Both the position numbers and the translations under genes were made by a program. From Mumia sp050632745 (GTDB taxonomy: Bacteria > Actinomycetota > Actinomycetes > Propionibacteriales > Nocardioidaceae): a stretch of 64,000 bases of DNA. Positions within the stretch are counted from its first letter, which is position 1. Each line of letters opens with the position of its first letter. The DNA is taken from NCBI RefSeq assembly GCF_050632745.1, contig NZ_JBODSD010000002.1:744001-808000 (forward strand), written 5' to 3'. Below, in pieces: positions 38,001 to 43,857 of this stretch. The notes under the pieces are model-generated. The model did not search any database. It worked only from the letters and a program-made list of their open reading frames with translations, and was not told where the DNA came from.

Positions 38001-38191
38001 CGCCGTACCAGCGACCCGTCGGACGCCGTCTCGGCGACTCCGGCGTGCGGGAGCGGGAGGCCTCGATCCTCCTCGACCCGCAGGCACGTCTCGGTGCGGA
38101 CGGCACGTACGCGGTGGGGGTTGGGAACGCCGCGTCCGCTGGGGGAACGTCCGCACCGGGCGCGGGGGACGGCACGCCGAGCACGCCGTGA
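29051..38191 (+). CDS. fas: Type I fatty acid synthase (fungal/mycobacterial type)
   Basis: A 3046-residue single-chain FAS-I that makes long acyl-CoAs. The domain order follows the bacterial type: acetyltransferase with S152 in SHSQG; enoyl reductase (about 400-800, GMTPTTVDAGIV, VGGGIGTPQAASEYL); dehydratase with H1210 in GDHNPIH; malonyl/palmitoyl transferase with S1410 in AGHSVGE; acyl carrier with S1781 in DGASSRRNQ as predicted phosphopantetheine site; ketoreductase (VTGASTGSIAAS near 2085); ketosynthase with C2676, H2828 and H2869. No phosphopantetheinyl transferase domain is fused; acpS overlaps the stop. The GTG start follows GAGGGAC. Expression is probably controlled by the paired operator upstream. 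Confidence 0.97.
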   Translation: MTIIDTPTTRTTTHDHRTRLVDALNDATPYAIAFGGQGSPWLEPLSDLLRTYALGPQLHALCAEAEHRLSPVAGDLARIPLPFTPLAWADALAVAESAASDEAPAAPDTDLLTQPAVSVPGILLAQLAGIEALRLQGLDPTTSTPTAVVSHSQGVLAAEALAGHDSSEVLAVARLVGAAIQLTAQRRGLLGDTMLAVRRVDPAEVERLLAEVEGVDVDLALRNGRRTVVLSGPADDLVTVQRHLEREAQTQAALRERKVTGGTPFSPVFETLEPRAAFHHHGLTEAGDLVADWASACGIDPAWARDVATRAVIAPGDWVRDLESALDTGAEWILDLGPGNLASLLADYEATARGVGLVAPATRQGQRILTTPGAAPRRPLPWSAYAPKPVTLPDGRTVVETRFTRLTGRSPILLAGMTPTTVDAGIVAAAANAGFWAELAGGGQVTEGIFADRVDELTGLLEPGRTFAFNALYLDPYLWKMQLGQQRLVQRARANGAAVDAVVVSAGIPELPDAVALVEELREAGISYVVFKPGTVKQIREVLAIAREAAPVPIVVHVEGGKAGGHHSWEDLDDLLLTTYAQLRAQDNVVVCVGGGIGTPQAASEYLTGAWARRHGYPAMPLDGILVGTAAMATLEATTSPQVKEMLVATPGTPEWVGAGRAEAGMASGRSQLGADIHEIDNAASRAGRILDEVAGDAEAVAARRDEIIAAIAPTAKPYFGDVTTMTYAAWLARYAELAGAEPGENEITGAGAENWLDVTLRDRFHAMVQRAEARLADADHGDIATLFADADAVNDPHAAIGALLAAYPQATEVTLHPADVAFFVEVCRRPGKPVPFVPVLDADVRRWYRSDSLWQAHDARYPADAVCIIPGPVAVGGITRVDEPVADLLRRFEDETVDDVLTAGALTSRVVGRRRVDAADDVLGLVLAAPDVAWAGRTVRNPVHRLGVDWVIVEPSRAEHPETGAVLFTDGPDAVLEVPLGGDRSLSVRIEVADAADGGAPVVSATSAVSAMRSLVGVAAGGSLPATHDGTARATVTWSGDLGSDHAAVTDGAVVRGSRPAPDALVGLAWPSVFAVLGEARVPGSDVQVVEGMLDLVHLDHAIRLATDLPAEPTTLSVEARLAGVEDSGVGRVVTIDVNVRTESGDDLATLRERFAIRGRNGAADLSDPAVAGGAARGPVADTPRRTRAEKTLAAPTDLRAFAAVTGDHNPIHTSVAAARLAGLGDPIVHGMWLSATAQQMLGDRHVDGWTTRFLAPVRPGATVELKAVRTGLDAGAEILEVTARSEGELVLAATARIAPPRTAYAFPGQGIQHAGMGMAGYRRSKAAREIWDRADAHTRKVLGFSILTVVQDNPTVVVANGVTHKHPDGVLFLTQFTQVAMAVLGSAQIAELREAGAFVDDAVLAGHSVGEYNALSAVSGVISLEAVIEVVFQRGSVMHTLVPRDAEGRSDYRLAAIRPSQIGLADDEVTAYVARISEETGEFLEIANYNLRGSQYAIAGTVKGLEALEADIAKRRAEFGGKAAFILVPGIDVPFHSRVLRGGVPDFRHRLEELLPETIDPSILLGRYVPNLVPRPFTLDRAFVAEIAETVPSAPLEEVLADYDAWAATPGRLARRLLVELLAWQFASPVRWIETQDLMFGDLGVERFVEVGVANAPTVANLASATLKLPTSPDRPIEVVNIEREASVVFATDTDPEPAADEPVEAPAAETAPPSAGATPPKSADAATVPSSAAASASTADLGFDAADATTVLLAWWTKMRLDQIGAADSIESLCDGASSRRNQLLVDLGGELALGAIDGAADADLPTLSGQVKGLARAYKPFGPVLSSALGDHLAKILGPTGKRPSAITDRVTGVWQLGPGWASHVTAELALATREGSSVRGGAFGELGAPTSAAELDAAIDAAVQTVGARHGVAVAMPSAGGGDVTVDAAALGEITAGITGPDGVLASTARHLLKTLGLSEATAVSSDQDAADAAVLAQVEAELGNDWARLTAPAFDARRALLLDDRWASAREDVARLASGEPVVATVETFAGTGEDVASQARWWAERTEDTVLADRLTSLAEAALDTTPGTWSDDVAVVTGASTGSIAASVVGRLLAGGATVVATTSRLDQSKLRAFKELYRTHARAGARLWVVPANLASFADVDALASWVTEEQTTTSGGTTTVTKPALTPTLLFPFAAGRVAGDLTEVGSRSEVDMRILLWSVERLVAALATTGRAHDLASSLHVVLPGSPNRGTFGGDGAYGEAKAALDAITAKWSSEATWSERVTLVHAIIGWVRGTGLMGGNDPLVEAVERAGVRTWSTDEMADALLERATADVRAQARTAPVTADLTGGLGEADLDLGALAREASATATGSTRSADEAVATIAALAPSPAQLPARPTVSWPSISARPEDLVVIVGAGELGPYGSARTRFEYEVSAELSAAGVLELAWSTGLVAWDNGGWYDVESGEPVAESELHERYHDAVVERCGIRRYADDGALVDTSTPLLARAYLDEDITFSVGTEAAARAMYDADPERTVIAPGPDGDWTVTRKAGTEIRVPRRLALTRTIGGQIPTGFDPAVWGVPAEMLESLDRVAVWNLVCTVDAFLSSGFSPAELMRWVHPAAVASTQGTGMGGMTSMRSLYVDTLLGEAKQNDILQEALPNVIAAHVMQSYVGGYGAMIHPVAACATSAVSVEEGADKIRLGKADFVVAGGFDDLSTEGIVGFADMSATADSGVMLAKGIDPRYVSRANDRRRGGFVESQGGGTILLARGDVALRMGLPVLGVVAYAGSFADGVHTSIPAPGLGALASARGGAQSPLGRGLAALGLGADDVAVVSKHDTSTAANDPNESELHERIAASLGRTDGNPLFVVSQKTLTGHSKGGAAAFQMIGLCQVLSTQVLPPNRSLDCVDDALDENPHLVWLREPLAAPAPIRAGLVTSLGFGHVAALVAIAHPEAFLATLDASEREEYERAARAREVSGRLRLVRAMYGGPAPYQRPVGRRLGDSGVREREASILLDPQARLGADGTYAVGVGNAASAGGTSAPGAGDGTPSTP
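34226..34266. repeat. Perfect 12-bp inverted repeat in the FAS-I interdomain linker
   Basis: Arms at 34226-34237 and 34255-34266 are exact reverse complements with a 17-base loop. They encode the Ala/Ser/Pro-rich linker between the malonyl/palmitoyl transferase and acyl carrier domains. The meaning is unknown; it could be an mRNA hairpin or a domesticated small repeat. Confidence 0.55.
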
Positions 38192-38580
38192 GCGTGCTCG
38201 GGGTGGGCGTGGACCTGGTCCACGTCCCGTCGTTCGCCGAGCAGCTGGCTCAGCCGGGAAGCCGGTTCGACCAGCTGTTCACCCCCGGCGAGCGAGGTGA
38301 CGCGTCGGACGGCTCTGCCGACCGCTCGCGTCACCTCGCTGCGCGGTGGGCGGCGAAGGAGGCGGTCGTGAAGGCCTGGTCGGCCTCGCTCCACGGCTCC
38401 CCGCCGGTGGTGGAGGAGACGAAGGCGCTGGCCGCGATCGAGGTCGTCAAGGACCTTTGGGGCCGTCCGCGGATCGTGCTGCACTCCCCCGTGCGGGAGC
38501 ACCTGGACGCGTCGGCGATCCACCTGTCGCTGTCGCACGACGGCGACTACGCGATCGCGTACGTCGTCCTCACCGGCTGA
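38188..38580 (+). CDS. acpS: Holo-[acyl-carrier-protein] synthase
   Basis: A 130-residue AcpS with GVGVDLVHVPSF at the N-terminus and ARWAAKEAVVKAW, holding the Mg-binding Asp and Glu, then LSLSHDGDYAIAYV. It transfers 4'-phosphopantetheine from CoA to the acyl carrier domain of FAS-I. The GTG overlaps the fas stop (GTGA), so the modifying enzyme is coupled to its target, as in mycobacteria. A perfect 14-bp inverted repeat lies in its coding sequence. Confidence 0.95.
   Translation: MSVLGVGVDLVHVPSFAEQLAQPGSRFDQLFTPGERGDASDGSADRSRHLAARWAAKEAVVKAWSASLHGSPPVVEETKALAAIEVVKDLWGRPRIVLHSPVREHLDASAIHLSLSHDGDYAIAYVVLTG
38291..38340. repeat. Perfect 14-bp inverted repeat inside acpS
   Basis: Arms 38291-38304 (AGCGAGGTGACGCG) and 38327-38340 are exact reverse complements with a 22-base loop containing a further TCGG/CCGA pair. 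It covers the codons before the WAAKEA metal-site helix. It could form a strong mRNA hairpin; its role is unknown. Confidence 0.6.
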
Positions 38581-38601
38581 CCCGCCGCCGGCACGGTTTG
38601 C

Positions 38602-38616
38602 CACGCCAACGGCGTG
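38602..38616. terminator. Short hairpin between convergent acpS and fasR genes
   Basis: CACGCC-AAC-GGCGTG forms a 6-bp perfect stem with a 3-base loop, 22 bases after the acpS stop and before the end of the TetR gene. It fits a small bidirectional terminator. Confidence 0.5.
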
Positions 38617-38629
38617 CGTCGCCCCGCGG

Positions 38630-39256
38630 TCAGCCGGACTGCTCGGAGGCGAGCAGGTACGACACGAGCAGCCGCTTGAGCTCGATCACGGCCTCGGCGT
38701 GCTCCTGGCCGTCGCGGATGGAGAAGTTGAGCATCGAGTAGGCCACGTGGACGAGCACCTCGGCCATGATCTTGCGTCGCCCTCGGGGGGTACGCGGCGT
38801 CAGCGGCGCCAGCACGTGCGCAACGTCCGCCGCGAGCTCGCGCTCGGTCACGGCCGCCGTGGCGCGCGTCGCGGGCGTCGACTGCACCGCGTGCCAGACG
38901 GCGCGGCGCGACGGGTCGGTGACCCACAGTGCCGCGATGTGGTCGACGAGCTGGTCGAGGAGGCGGAGCCAGTCCAGCGTCGGGAGCTCCGCGGCGAGAC
39001 GGGCGAGCTCGGCCCGCACCGCGACGACGTCCTGCCGGTCGAGCTCGCAGACGACGACGTACTTGTTCTGGAAGAACTGGTAGATGGTGCCGATCGGGAT
39101 ACCGGCCCGGTTGGCGACCTCCTCGAGCGTGAACGACTCGAACCCGGCCTCCAGCAGCAGGTCGCGCGAGGTCTGCAGGATCAGGTCGAACTTCTTCTGA
39201 CTCCGCTCCTGCGTCGGCCTGCGCCGCGGCTCGAGGATCTCCACGGTCCCGTTCAC
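38630..39256 (-). CDS. fasR: TetR-family regulator, FasR-like
   Basis: A 208-residue TetR protein. The helix-turn-helix spans about residues 20-65 (SRDLLLEAGFESFTLEEVANRAGIPIGTIYQFFQNKY) and the rest is a helical ligand domain. The N-terminal RRRPTQERSQKKFDLIL and the IPIGTIYQFFQNKY region resemble FasR of Corynebacterium and mycobacteria, which senses acyl-CoA and controls fas and acc genes. The GTG at 39256 is chosen because it starts this conserved segment. Position beside fas-acpS and matching operators before fas and accD support the assignment; binding itself is not shown. Confidence 0.8.
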   Translation of the reverse strand: MNGTVEILEPRRRPTQERSQKKFDLILQTSRDLLLEAGFESFTLEEVANRAGIPIGTIYQFFQNKYVVVCELDRQDVVAVRAELARLAAELPTLDWLRLLDQLVDHIAALWVTDPSRRAVWHAVQSTPATRATAAVTERELAADVAHVLAPLTPRTPRGRRKIMAEVLVHVAYSMLNFSIRDGQEHAEAVIELKRLLVSYLLASEQSG

Positions 39257-39265
39257 GCCCCCAAC

Positions 39266-39281
39266 CCTACCGAGGCGTAGG
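39266..39281. promoter_or_regulatory. Candidate operator upstream of the FasR-like gene
   Basis: CCTAC-CGAGGC-GTAGG is a perfect-armed inverted repeat 10 bases upstream of the GTG start. It differs from the TGAGG-N4-CCTCA motif, so it may be a site for another regulator or for autoregulation. It shares the CTAC-N6-GTAG pattern with 26295-26308. Confidence 0.45.
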
Positions 39282-39339
39282 TTCCGTTGTCGGCAAGCGC
39301 GGCGACGAATGCAAACGCGAGTTGCGGCAGGACGTCGAC

Positions 39340-39369
39340 GCGGCACGACCCCGTACGAGGTCGTGCCGC
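39340..39369. terminator. Perfect 11-bp hairpin downstream of the subtilase gene
   Basis: GCGGCACGACC (39340-39350) pairs exactly with 39359-39369 around an 8-base loop. It lies 17 bases beyond the stop of the minus-strand S8 peptidase gene, as expected for its terminator, and upstream of the FasR-like gene. Confidence 0.7.
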
Positions 39370-39386
39370 GCCCTTGCCGTGTCTGA

Positions 39387-40907
39387 TCAGCTGCCTGCGG
39401 TGGCGTCGAGGGCGTCGACGAGCCCGTCACCGAAGAAGCCGTTGTACGCGGCGGTGCCGGTGCAGCGGACGTCCGTCGGGCACGGCTTGTCGTCGGCCTG
39501 CGCCCGGACCAGCGCCGCGAGCTCGCTCGGCGACGCGTCGGGGTGCGAGGCCTTCAGCAGGGCCAGCACGCCCGCGACGTGCGGGGACGCCATCGAGGTG
39601 CCGGACTTCAGCCCGTAGCCGCCACGGAGGACCGTCGACAGGATCCGGGTGCCCGGCGCCGTGACGTCGATGACCCCGTCACCGTAGTTGGAGAAGCTCG
39701 ACTTGGCGCCGGCCTGGTCGTTCGACGCGACCGTCACGACCCCCGGCAGCTCGGCCGGGATGTCCTCGCACTCGGCGTTGATCGGACGGGTCACCGGCGT
39801 CGTGTCGTTCGGGCTGGTCGTGTCCGTCGTCTTGTTGGCCAGGTCGTAGTTCGAGTTGCCGGCAGCGGCGGCGCTGACGACGCCGTTGCGCTCGGAGTAC
39901 GCGACCGCGCGGCGCACGGCCTCCTTGGCGGCAGCCTGGTCCGGGTCGTTGCTGCACCAGAACATCCACGGGTCGACGTAGTAGCTGTTGTTGGTCACGT
40001 CGACCCCGTGCTCGGCGGCCCACACGAAGCCGCAGATCGCGTACTCGGGGTAGATGAACCCGTCGTCGTCGACGACCTTGATCGAGGTCATCAGCGAGTT
40101 CGGGGCGACGCCGACGATGCCGACGCCGTTCTTGGCCGCGGCGATCGTGCCCGCGACGTGGGTGCCGTGGTCGCTGGTCGTCGGGATCCACGCGGCGCGG
40201 CTGGTGTCCGGGACCCCGTACGAGGTGCAGCCGACCGAGTTCTTCGCGTCGAGGTTCGGGGCGAGGTCGGGGTGGGTGTCGTCGATGCCGCTGTCGAGGA
40301 CGCCGACGGTGACGTCACGGCTGCCGTCGCTGGCCACGTCGGCCTTGATCTGGGTCATGTCCCACTGCTGTGCCTCGAGCGGGTCGGCGGCGACGGCCTC
40401 GGTCTCGGTGACGCCCTGGCGGATCTCGAAGGCGGACCGGGTCTCGGTGCTGCGCGCGAGCGAGCGTGCCTGCGGCGCCGCGTCGTCCGGGGTCTTGACG
40501 GCCGCCGTACGGGTCGCGCCGACCGACTCGACCGCGTGGCCCTTGGCGACGGCCACGACGTCCTCGCGGAACGACGCCGTGGTCGCGTGGGCGACGACGA
40601 CACCGATCTGGGGCCAGGACTGCACGACCGTGCCGCCGGCGTCGCGCACCGCCCGCTCGGCGAGACGGGTCTGGCCCGGGTTGGCCTTGCTGTTGACGAC
40701 GTAGCTCATCAGCACGCCGTCGGCCACCGGCGTCGCGGCGGCGACCGAGGCCGGTGCCGCGGCCGTGGGGGCCGCCGCGGAGGCTCCCGCAGCGGCGGGC
40801 CCTGCGGTCAGAGCGGTGGCGACGAGGCCGATGCCGCAGAGCGCGGCTGCCGCGAGCGGTCGCCGGGACCGGGGACGAGATGGGGGTGGTGTTGCCGAGC
40901 TGACCAT
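39387..40907 (-). CDS. Secreted S8 family serine peptidase (subtilase)
   Basis: A 506-residue exported subtilisin-like protease. Residues about 1-45 are a long signal peptide (RPRSRRPLAAAALCGIG... ending AAG/ASA). A propeptide of the inhibitor-I9 type follows (VLMSYVVNSKANPGQTRLAE). The catalytic triad is D205 in VLDSGIDDTH, H247 in DHGTHVAG and S438 in SGTSMASPHVAG; NNSYY near residue 300 contains the oxyanion Asn. The ATG at 40907 follows a GGAGGG ribosome site. It degrades extracellular protein or processes a surface protein; the substrate is unknown. It is unrelated to its lipid-synthesis neighbours. Confidence 0.93.
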   Translation of the reverse strand: MVSSATPPPSRPRSRRPLAAAALCGIGLVATALTAGPAAAGASAAAPTAAAPASVAAATPVADGVLMSYVVNSKANPGQTRLAERAVRDAGGTVVQSWPQIGVVVAHATTASFREDVVAVAKGHAVESVGATRTAAVKTPDDAAPQARSLARSTETRSAFEIRQGVTETEAVAADPLEAQQWDMTQIKADVASDGSRDVTVGVLDSGIDDTHPDLAPNLDAKNSVGCTSYGVPDTSRAAWIPTTSDHGTHVAGTIAAAKNGVGIVGVAPNSLMTSIKVVDDDGFIYPEYAICGFVWAAEHGVDVTNNSYYVDPWMFWCSNDPDQAAAKEAVRRAVAYSERNGVVSAAAAGNSNYDLANKTTDTTSPNDTTPVTRPINAECEDIPAELPGVVTVASNDQAGAKSSFSNYGDGVIDVTAPGTRILSTVLRGGYGLKSGTSMASPHVAGVLALLKASHPDASPSELAALVRAQADDKPCPTDVRCTGTAAYNGFFGDGLVDALDATAGS

Positions 40908-41084
40908 GAGGTTGTGCCCTCCTGCTGTCGGCCCGCGAGCAGGCCCGACGCCGGGCCGGTGGGCTCGGGAGGGTGCCGTCTCGGGGGATCTGCGTGATGT
41001 GCGGCCACCGTAGACCGGGTTCGGCTCACCCGCTGATCTGCCACTGAGACCCAGGACACGCCGGGTCTCGGGTTGACAAGAACA

Positions 41085-41128
41085 TGAGGCACCCCTCATC
41101 TTTGTAAGCAGTCCTGAGGCTTCCCTCA
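41085..41128. promoter_or_regulatory. Paired fasO-like operator upstream of accD
   Basis: TGAGG-CACC-CCTCA (41085-41098) and TGAGG-CTTC-CCTCA (41115-41128) repeat the motif seen in the FAS-I promoter, with centres 30 bases apart. A TTGACA -35 candidate sits at 41073-41078, so a bound repressor would cover the promoter. The second site ends just before the ribosome site at 41135. Confidence 0.75.
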
Positions 41129-41145
41129 TGTTTTAGGAGACCGAG

Positions 41146-42651
41146 TTGACCACGATCAACACGGAGACCGCAACCTCCGACCATCGCGCACGCCTCGCCC
41201 GCCGCCGCCAGGAGCGGTTCCGCCACGTCGAGCCGCGCGGGCGCCGCGAGTACACCGCCCGCGAGCGGGCCGAGATGCTCGTCGACGCCGGCTCGTTCGT
41301 CGAGATGACCCCGATGCGCGTCGACGGCAACGGCAACGGTGCCGGCGTGGTCATCGGATGGGGCCGTGTCGACGGACGTGGCGTCGTGATCGCGAGCCAC
41401 GACGCCGCGGTCGCCTCCGGAGCGATCGGCGCCGTGATGGCCGAGACGATCCAGAAGGCCCAGCGCTTCGCGATCGACAAGGGCTACCCGATCGTCTACA
41501 TCAACGACTCCGGCGGCGCCCGGATCCACGACGGCATCCTCGCGCTGCACGGCTGTGGCGAGATCTTCGCGCTCAACGTCAAGGCGCAGAAGCGGGTCCC
41601 GCAGATCTCCCTGATCCTCGGCCCCTGCGCGGGCGCGGCGGCGTACTCCCCCGCCCTGACCGACTGGACGATCATGGTCCGCGAGCAGGGACAGATGTTC
41701 CTCACCGGCCCGGACATCGTCAAGGCGACCACCGGTGAGGACGCGAGCGCCGAGGACATCGGCGGCTCGCAGATGCACACCGAGACCAGCGGCGTCGCCC
41801 ACCTCGAGGTGACCAACGAGGGCGAGGCGTTCCACGCGACGCGTCTCCTGCTCTCGTTCCTGCCCTCGCACGTCGGCGCGCCGATGCCGCTCGTCGCGCC
41901 CCGCAGGCCGGACCCGGTGGCCGCGGAGCGCCTCCCGTACGTGGTGCCGGACAAGGCCAGCGTCGTCTTCGACATGAACAAGGTGCTCGACGGTGTCCTC
42001 GACGCCGGCCCGCGCCTGGAGCTGATGCCCGCCCACGCGCCGAGCGTCCTGACGCTGTTCGGCCACCTCGACGGCCGTCCGGTCGGCGTGCTCGCCAACC
42101 AGCCCGCCTCGCGCGGCGGCGTGCTCGACGCGAAGTCGTCGGTCAAGGCCGCCCGCTTCATCGAGTTCTGCGGGCGCTTCAACCTCCCGGTCGTGACGTT
42201 CGTGGACGTCCCCGGATTCCTGCCCGGCACCGTCGAGGAGGGCCGCGGCGTGATCACGCACGGCGCGAAGCTCCTCAAGGCCTACGTCGAGACGACGTCG
42301 CCGCTGCTGACCGTCGTGGTCCGCAAGGCGTACGGCGGCGCCTACATCGCCATGGGGTCGCGCTCGCTGGGCGCCGACTACTCGTGGGCCTGGTCGGGCG
42401 CCGAGATCGCCGTCATGGGTCCCGGAGGGGCGGTGGCGCTCCTGCACCGGCGGACGCTCCGCGACGCGGAGGACCCGGTCGCGACCCGCGACGAGCTCGC
42501 CGCCGAGTACCGCGAGAACGTGGCACGCCCGTACGTCGCCGCCGAGGCCGGCATCGTCGACGACGTGATCCTCCCCGAGGAGACGCGCGACCGCCTGGTC
42601 GACGCGATGGCGACGCTCGGCTACGAGGACGGTGCGGATGTACGCCGCTAA
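41146..42651 (+). CDS. accD: Acyl-CoA carboxylase beta (carboxyltransferase) subunit
   Basis: A 501-residue carboxyltransferase of the PccB/AccD type, holding both crotonase-like halves: the acyl-CoA-binding half (INDSGGARIHDGILALHGCGEIF) and the carboxybiotin half (VVTFVDVPGFLPGTVEE, VVRKAYGGAYIAMGSR). It makes malonyl-CoA or methylmalonyl-CoA in the cytosol. TTG is the start: AGGAGA at 41135-41140 is 5 bases upstream, and the in-frame ATG at 41128 meets a stop after two codons. The fasO-like operator and the neighbouring fas suggest malonyl-CoA supply. No biotin carboxylase subunit is in the window. Confidence 0.92.
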   Translation: MTTINTETATSDHRARLARRRQERFRHVEPRGRREYTARERAEMLVDAGSFVEMTPMRVDGNGNGAGVVIGWGRVDGRGVVIASHDAAVASGAIGAVMAETIQKAQRFAIDKGYPIVYINDSGGARIHDGILALHGCGEIFALNVKAQKRVPQISLILGPCAGAAAYSPALTDWTIMVREQGQMFLTGPDIVKATTGEDASAEDIGGSQMHTETSGVAHLEVTNEGEAFHATRLLLSFLPSHVGAPMPLVAPRRPDPVAAERLPYVVPDKASVVFDMNKVLDGVLDAGPRLELMPAHAPSVLTLFGHLDGRPVGVLANQPASRGGVLDAKSSVKAARFIEFCGRFNLPVVTFVDVPGFLPGTVEEGRGVITHGAKLLKAYVETTSPLLTVVVRKAYGGAYIAMGSRSLGADYSWAWSGAEIAVMGPGGAVALLHRRTLRDAEDPVATRDELAAEYRENVARPYVAAEAGIVDDVILPEETRDRLVDAMATLGYEDGADVRR

Positions 42652-42847
42652 GGCCGAGATCGTGGGCAACGTCTGGCGCGTGGTCGCCCAGGAGGGCGAC
42701 CACGTCGCTGCGGGCGACCTCGTGGCGGTGCTCGAGACGATGAAGATGGAGATCCCGGTGCACGCCGGCGAGGCGGGCACGGTCCGCCTCAAGGTCGCGG
42801 AGGGGCAGATCGTCCAGGAGGGCGACGTCATCGCGGAGATCGGCTAG
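42638..42847 (+). CDS. Small biotin carboxyl carrier protein (TB7.3-like)
   Basis: A 69-residue biotinyl domain with the biotinylated Lys36 in ETMKMEI and the usual strand pattern (VAAGDLVAVLE, AGTVRLKVAEGQIVQEGDVIAEI). It resembles the stand-alone TB7.3 biotin protein of mycobacteria. The ATG at 42638 lies inside the end of accD (14-base overlap), so the two are co-translated; GTG 42632 is an in-frame alternative. It would carry CO2 for the carboxyltransferase in place of, or besides, a fused BCCP. Confidence 0.9.
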   Translation: MYAAKAEIVGNVWRVVAQEGDHVAAGDLVAVLETMKMEIPVHAGEAGTVRLKVAEGQIVQEGDVIAEIG

Positions 42848-42848
42848 C

Positions 42849-43715
42849 TCAGAGCCTGCCGATCGCGATCCCGCCGCCGACCACGAGCACGAGACCGACC
42901 ACCGTCGCCGCCATCTCGCGCGGCGTCCTCCGTTCCTTGAGGACGAAGATGCCGCCGAGCGTCGACAGCACCACGCTCATCTGCGTGAGGGTGAACCCGG
43001 TCGCGATGCCGTTGACCTGTGCCGAGATCAGGTACGCCAGCGCGCCCACCGCGAAGACCACCCCGACCCCGAGGTTCTGCCACGAGGCCGGCTGGACCAG
43101 CGGCCTGCCGCGGTCGAGGACGAGCGCCGCCACGACCGCCAGCGCGAGCATGCCGCCGGCCTGCGGGAAGAAGGCCGCCCAGCCCTCCGCGTCGGCCACG
43201 CGCGGCAGCGCCGAGTAGCCGACGTACCCCAGCGAGCCGACGAGCAGCATGAGCACGCCGACCTTGATGTCGCGGGGCGGCCGCGGCGCCTCCCGCGACG
43301 CGGGGTCGCGTACCGAGGTGAGCAGCACGCCGAGCACGATCACCACCAGGGCGGAGAACCCGACGACCTTGTCGCCCACGCTCGCCCACTCCCCGAGCAC
43401 GACCACGCCGTAGAGCGACGTCCCGATCAGCTGGAACGCGGTCGAGACCGGGAGGGCGTGGGAGACGCCGATGCGCGGGTACGCGGCGTACTGCAGCAGC
43501 TGACCGACCGCCCAGCACGCGCCGGACAGGAAGCTGAAGAGGAACACCCGCGGCGAGATCAGCGGGTCGCGGGCAAAGAGGACGACCGTCGCGACCAGCG
43601 CCGTCCCGGCCGTCGTCCCCACGATCTGGTTGACCGGCCGCCCGCCGTGCAGGCTGGCGAGGATCGGGAGCAGACCCCAGGCGACCGCGGGCACGAGGCC
43701 GATGACGAGGTCCAC
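42849..43715 (-). CDS. GlcU/GRP-family sugar transporter, multi-pass membrane protein
   Basis: A 288-residue integral membrane protein with about ten transmembrane segments and internal duplication. Segments such as GLVPAVAWGLLPILASLHGG, FLFSFLSGACWAVGQLLQYAAYPRIGVSHALPVS and GFTLTQMSVVLSTLGGIFVLKERRT match the glucose/ribose porter family of the drug/metabolite superfamily. It probably takes up glucose or a similar sugar with protons. GTG start. It is convergent with, and 1 base from, the biotin carrier gene. Confidence 0.82.
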   Translation of the reverse strand: MDLVIGLVPAVAWGLLPILASLHGGRPVNQIVGTTAGTALVATVVLFARDPLISPRVFLFSFLSGACWAVGQLLQYAAYPRIGVSHALPVSTAFQLIGTSLYGVVVLGEWASVGDKVVGFSALVVIVLGVLLTSVRDPASREAPRPPRDIKVGVLMLLVGSLGYVGYSALPRVADAEGWAAFFPQAGGMLALAVVAALVLDRGRPLVQPASWQNLGVGVVFAVGALAYLISAQVNGIATGFTLTQMSVVLSTLGGIFVLKERRTPREMAATVVGLVLVVGGGIAIGRL

Positions 43716-43857
43716 GCGGCCGACGCTAGCCGCGGACCGCCGAGCGCGCAGCGCGTGCCGTTCGTCGATCGCCGGGTCCCGTCGGCGGGGATCGCGTGAT
43801 AGGACGTGAGCAGGGTCACCCGACCCGCGTCCAGGCCGTCGACCTACGAGGTGCTCG

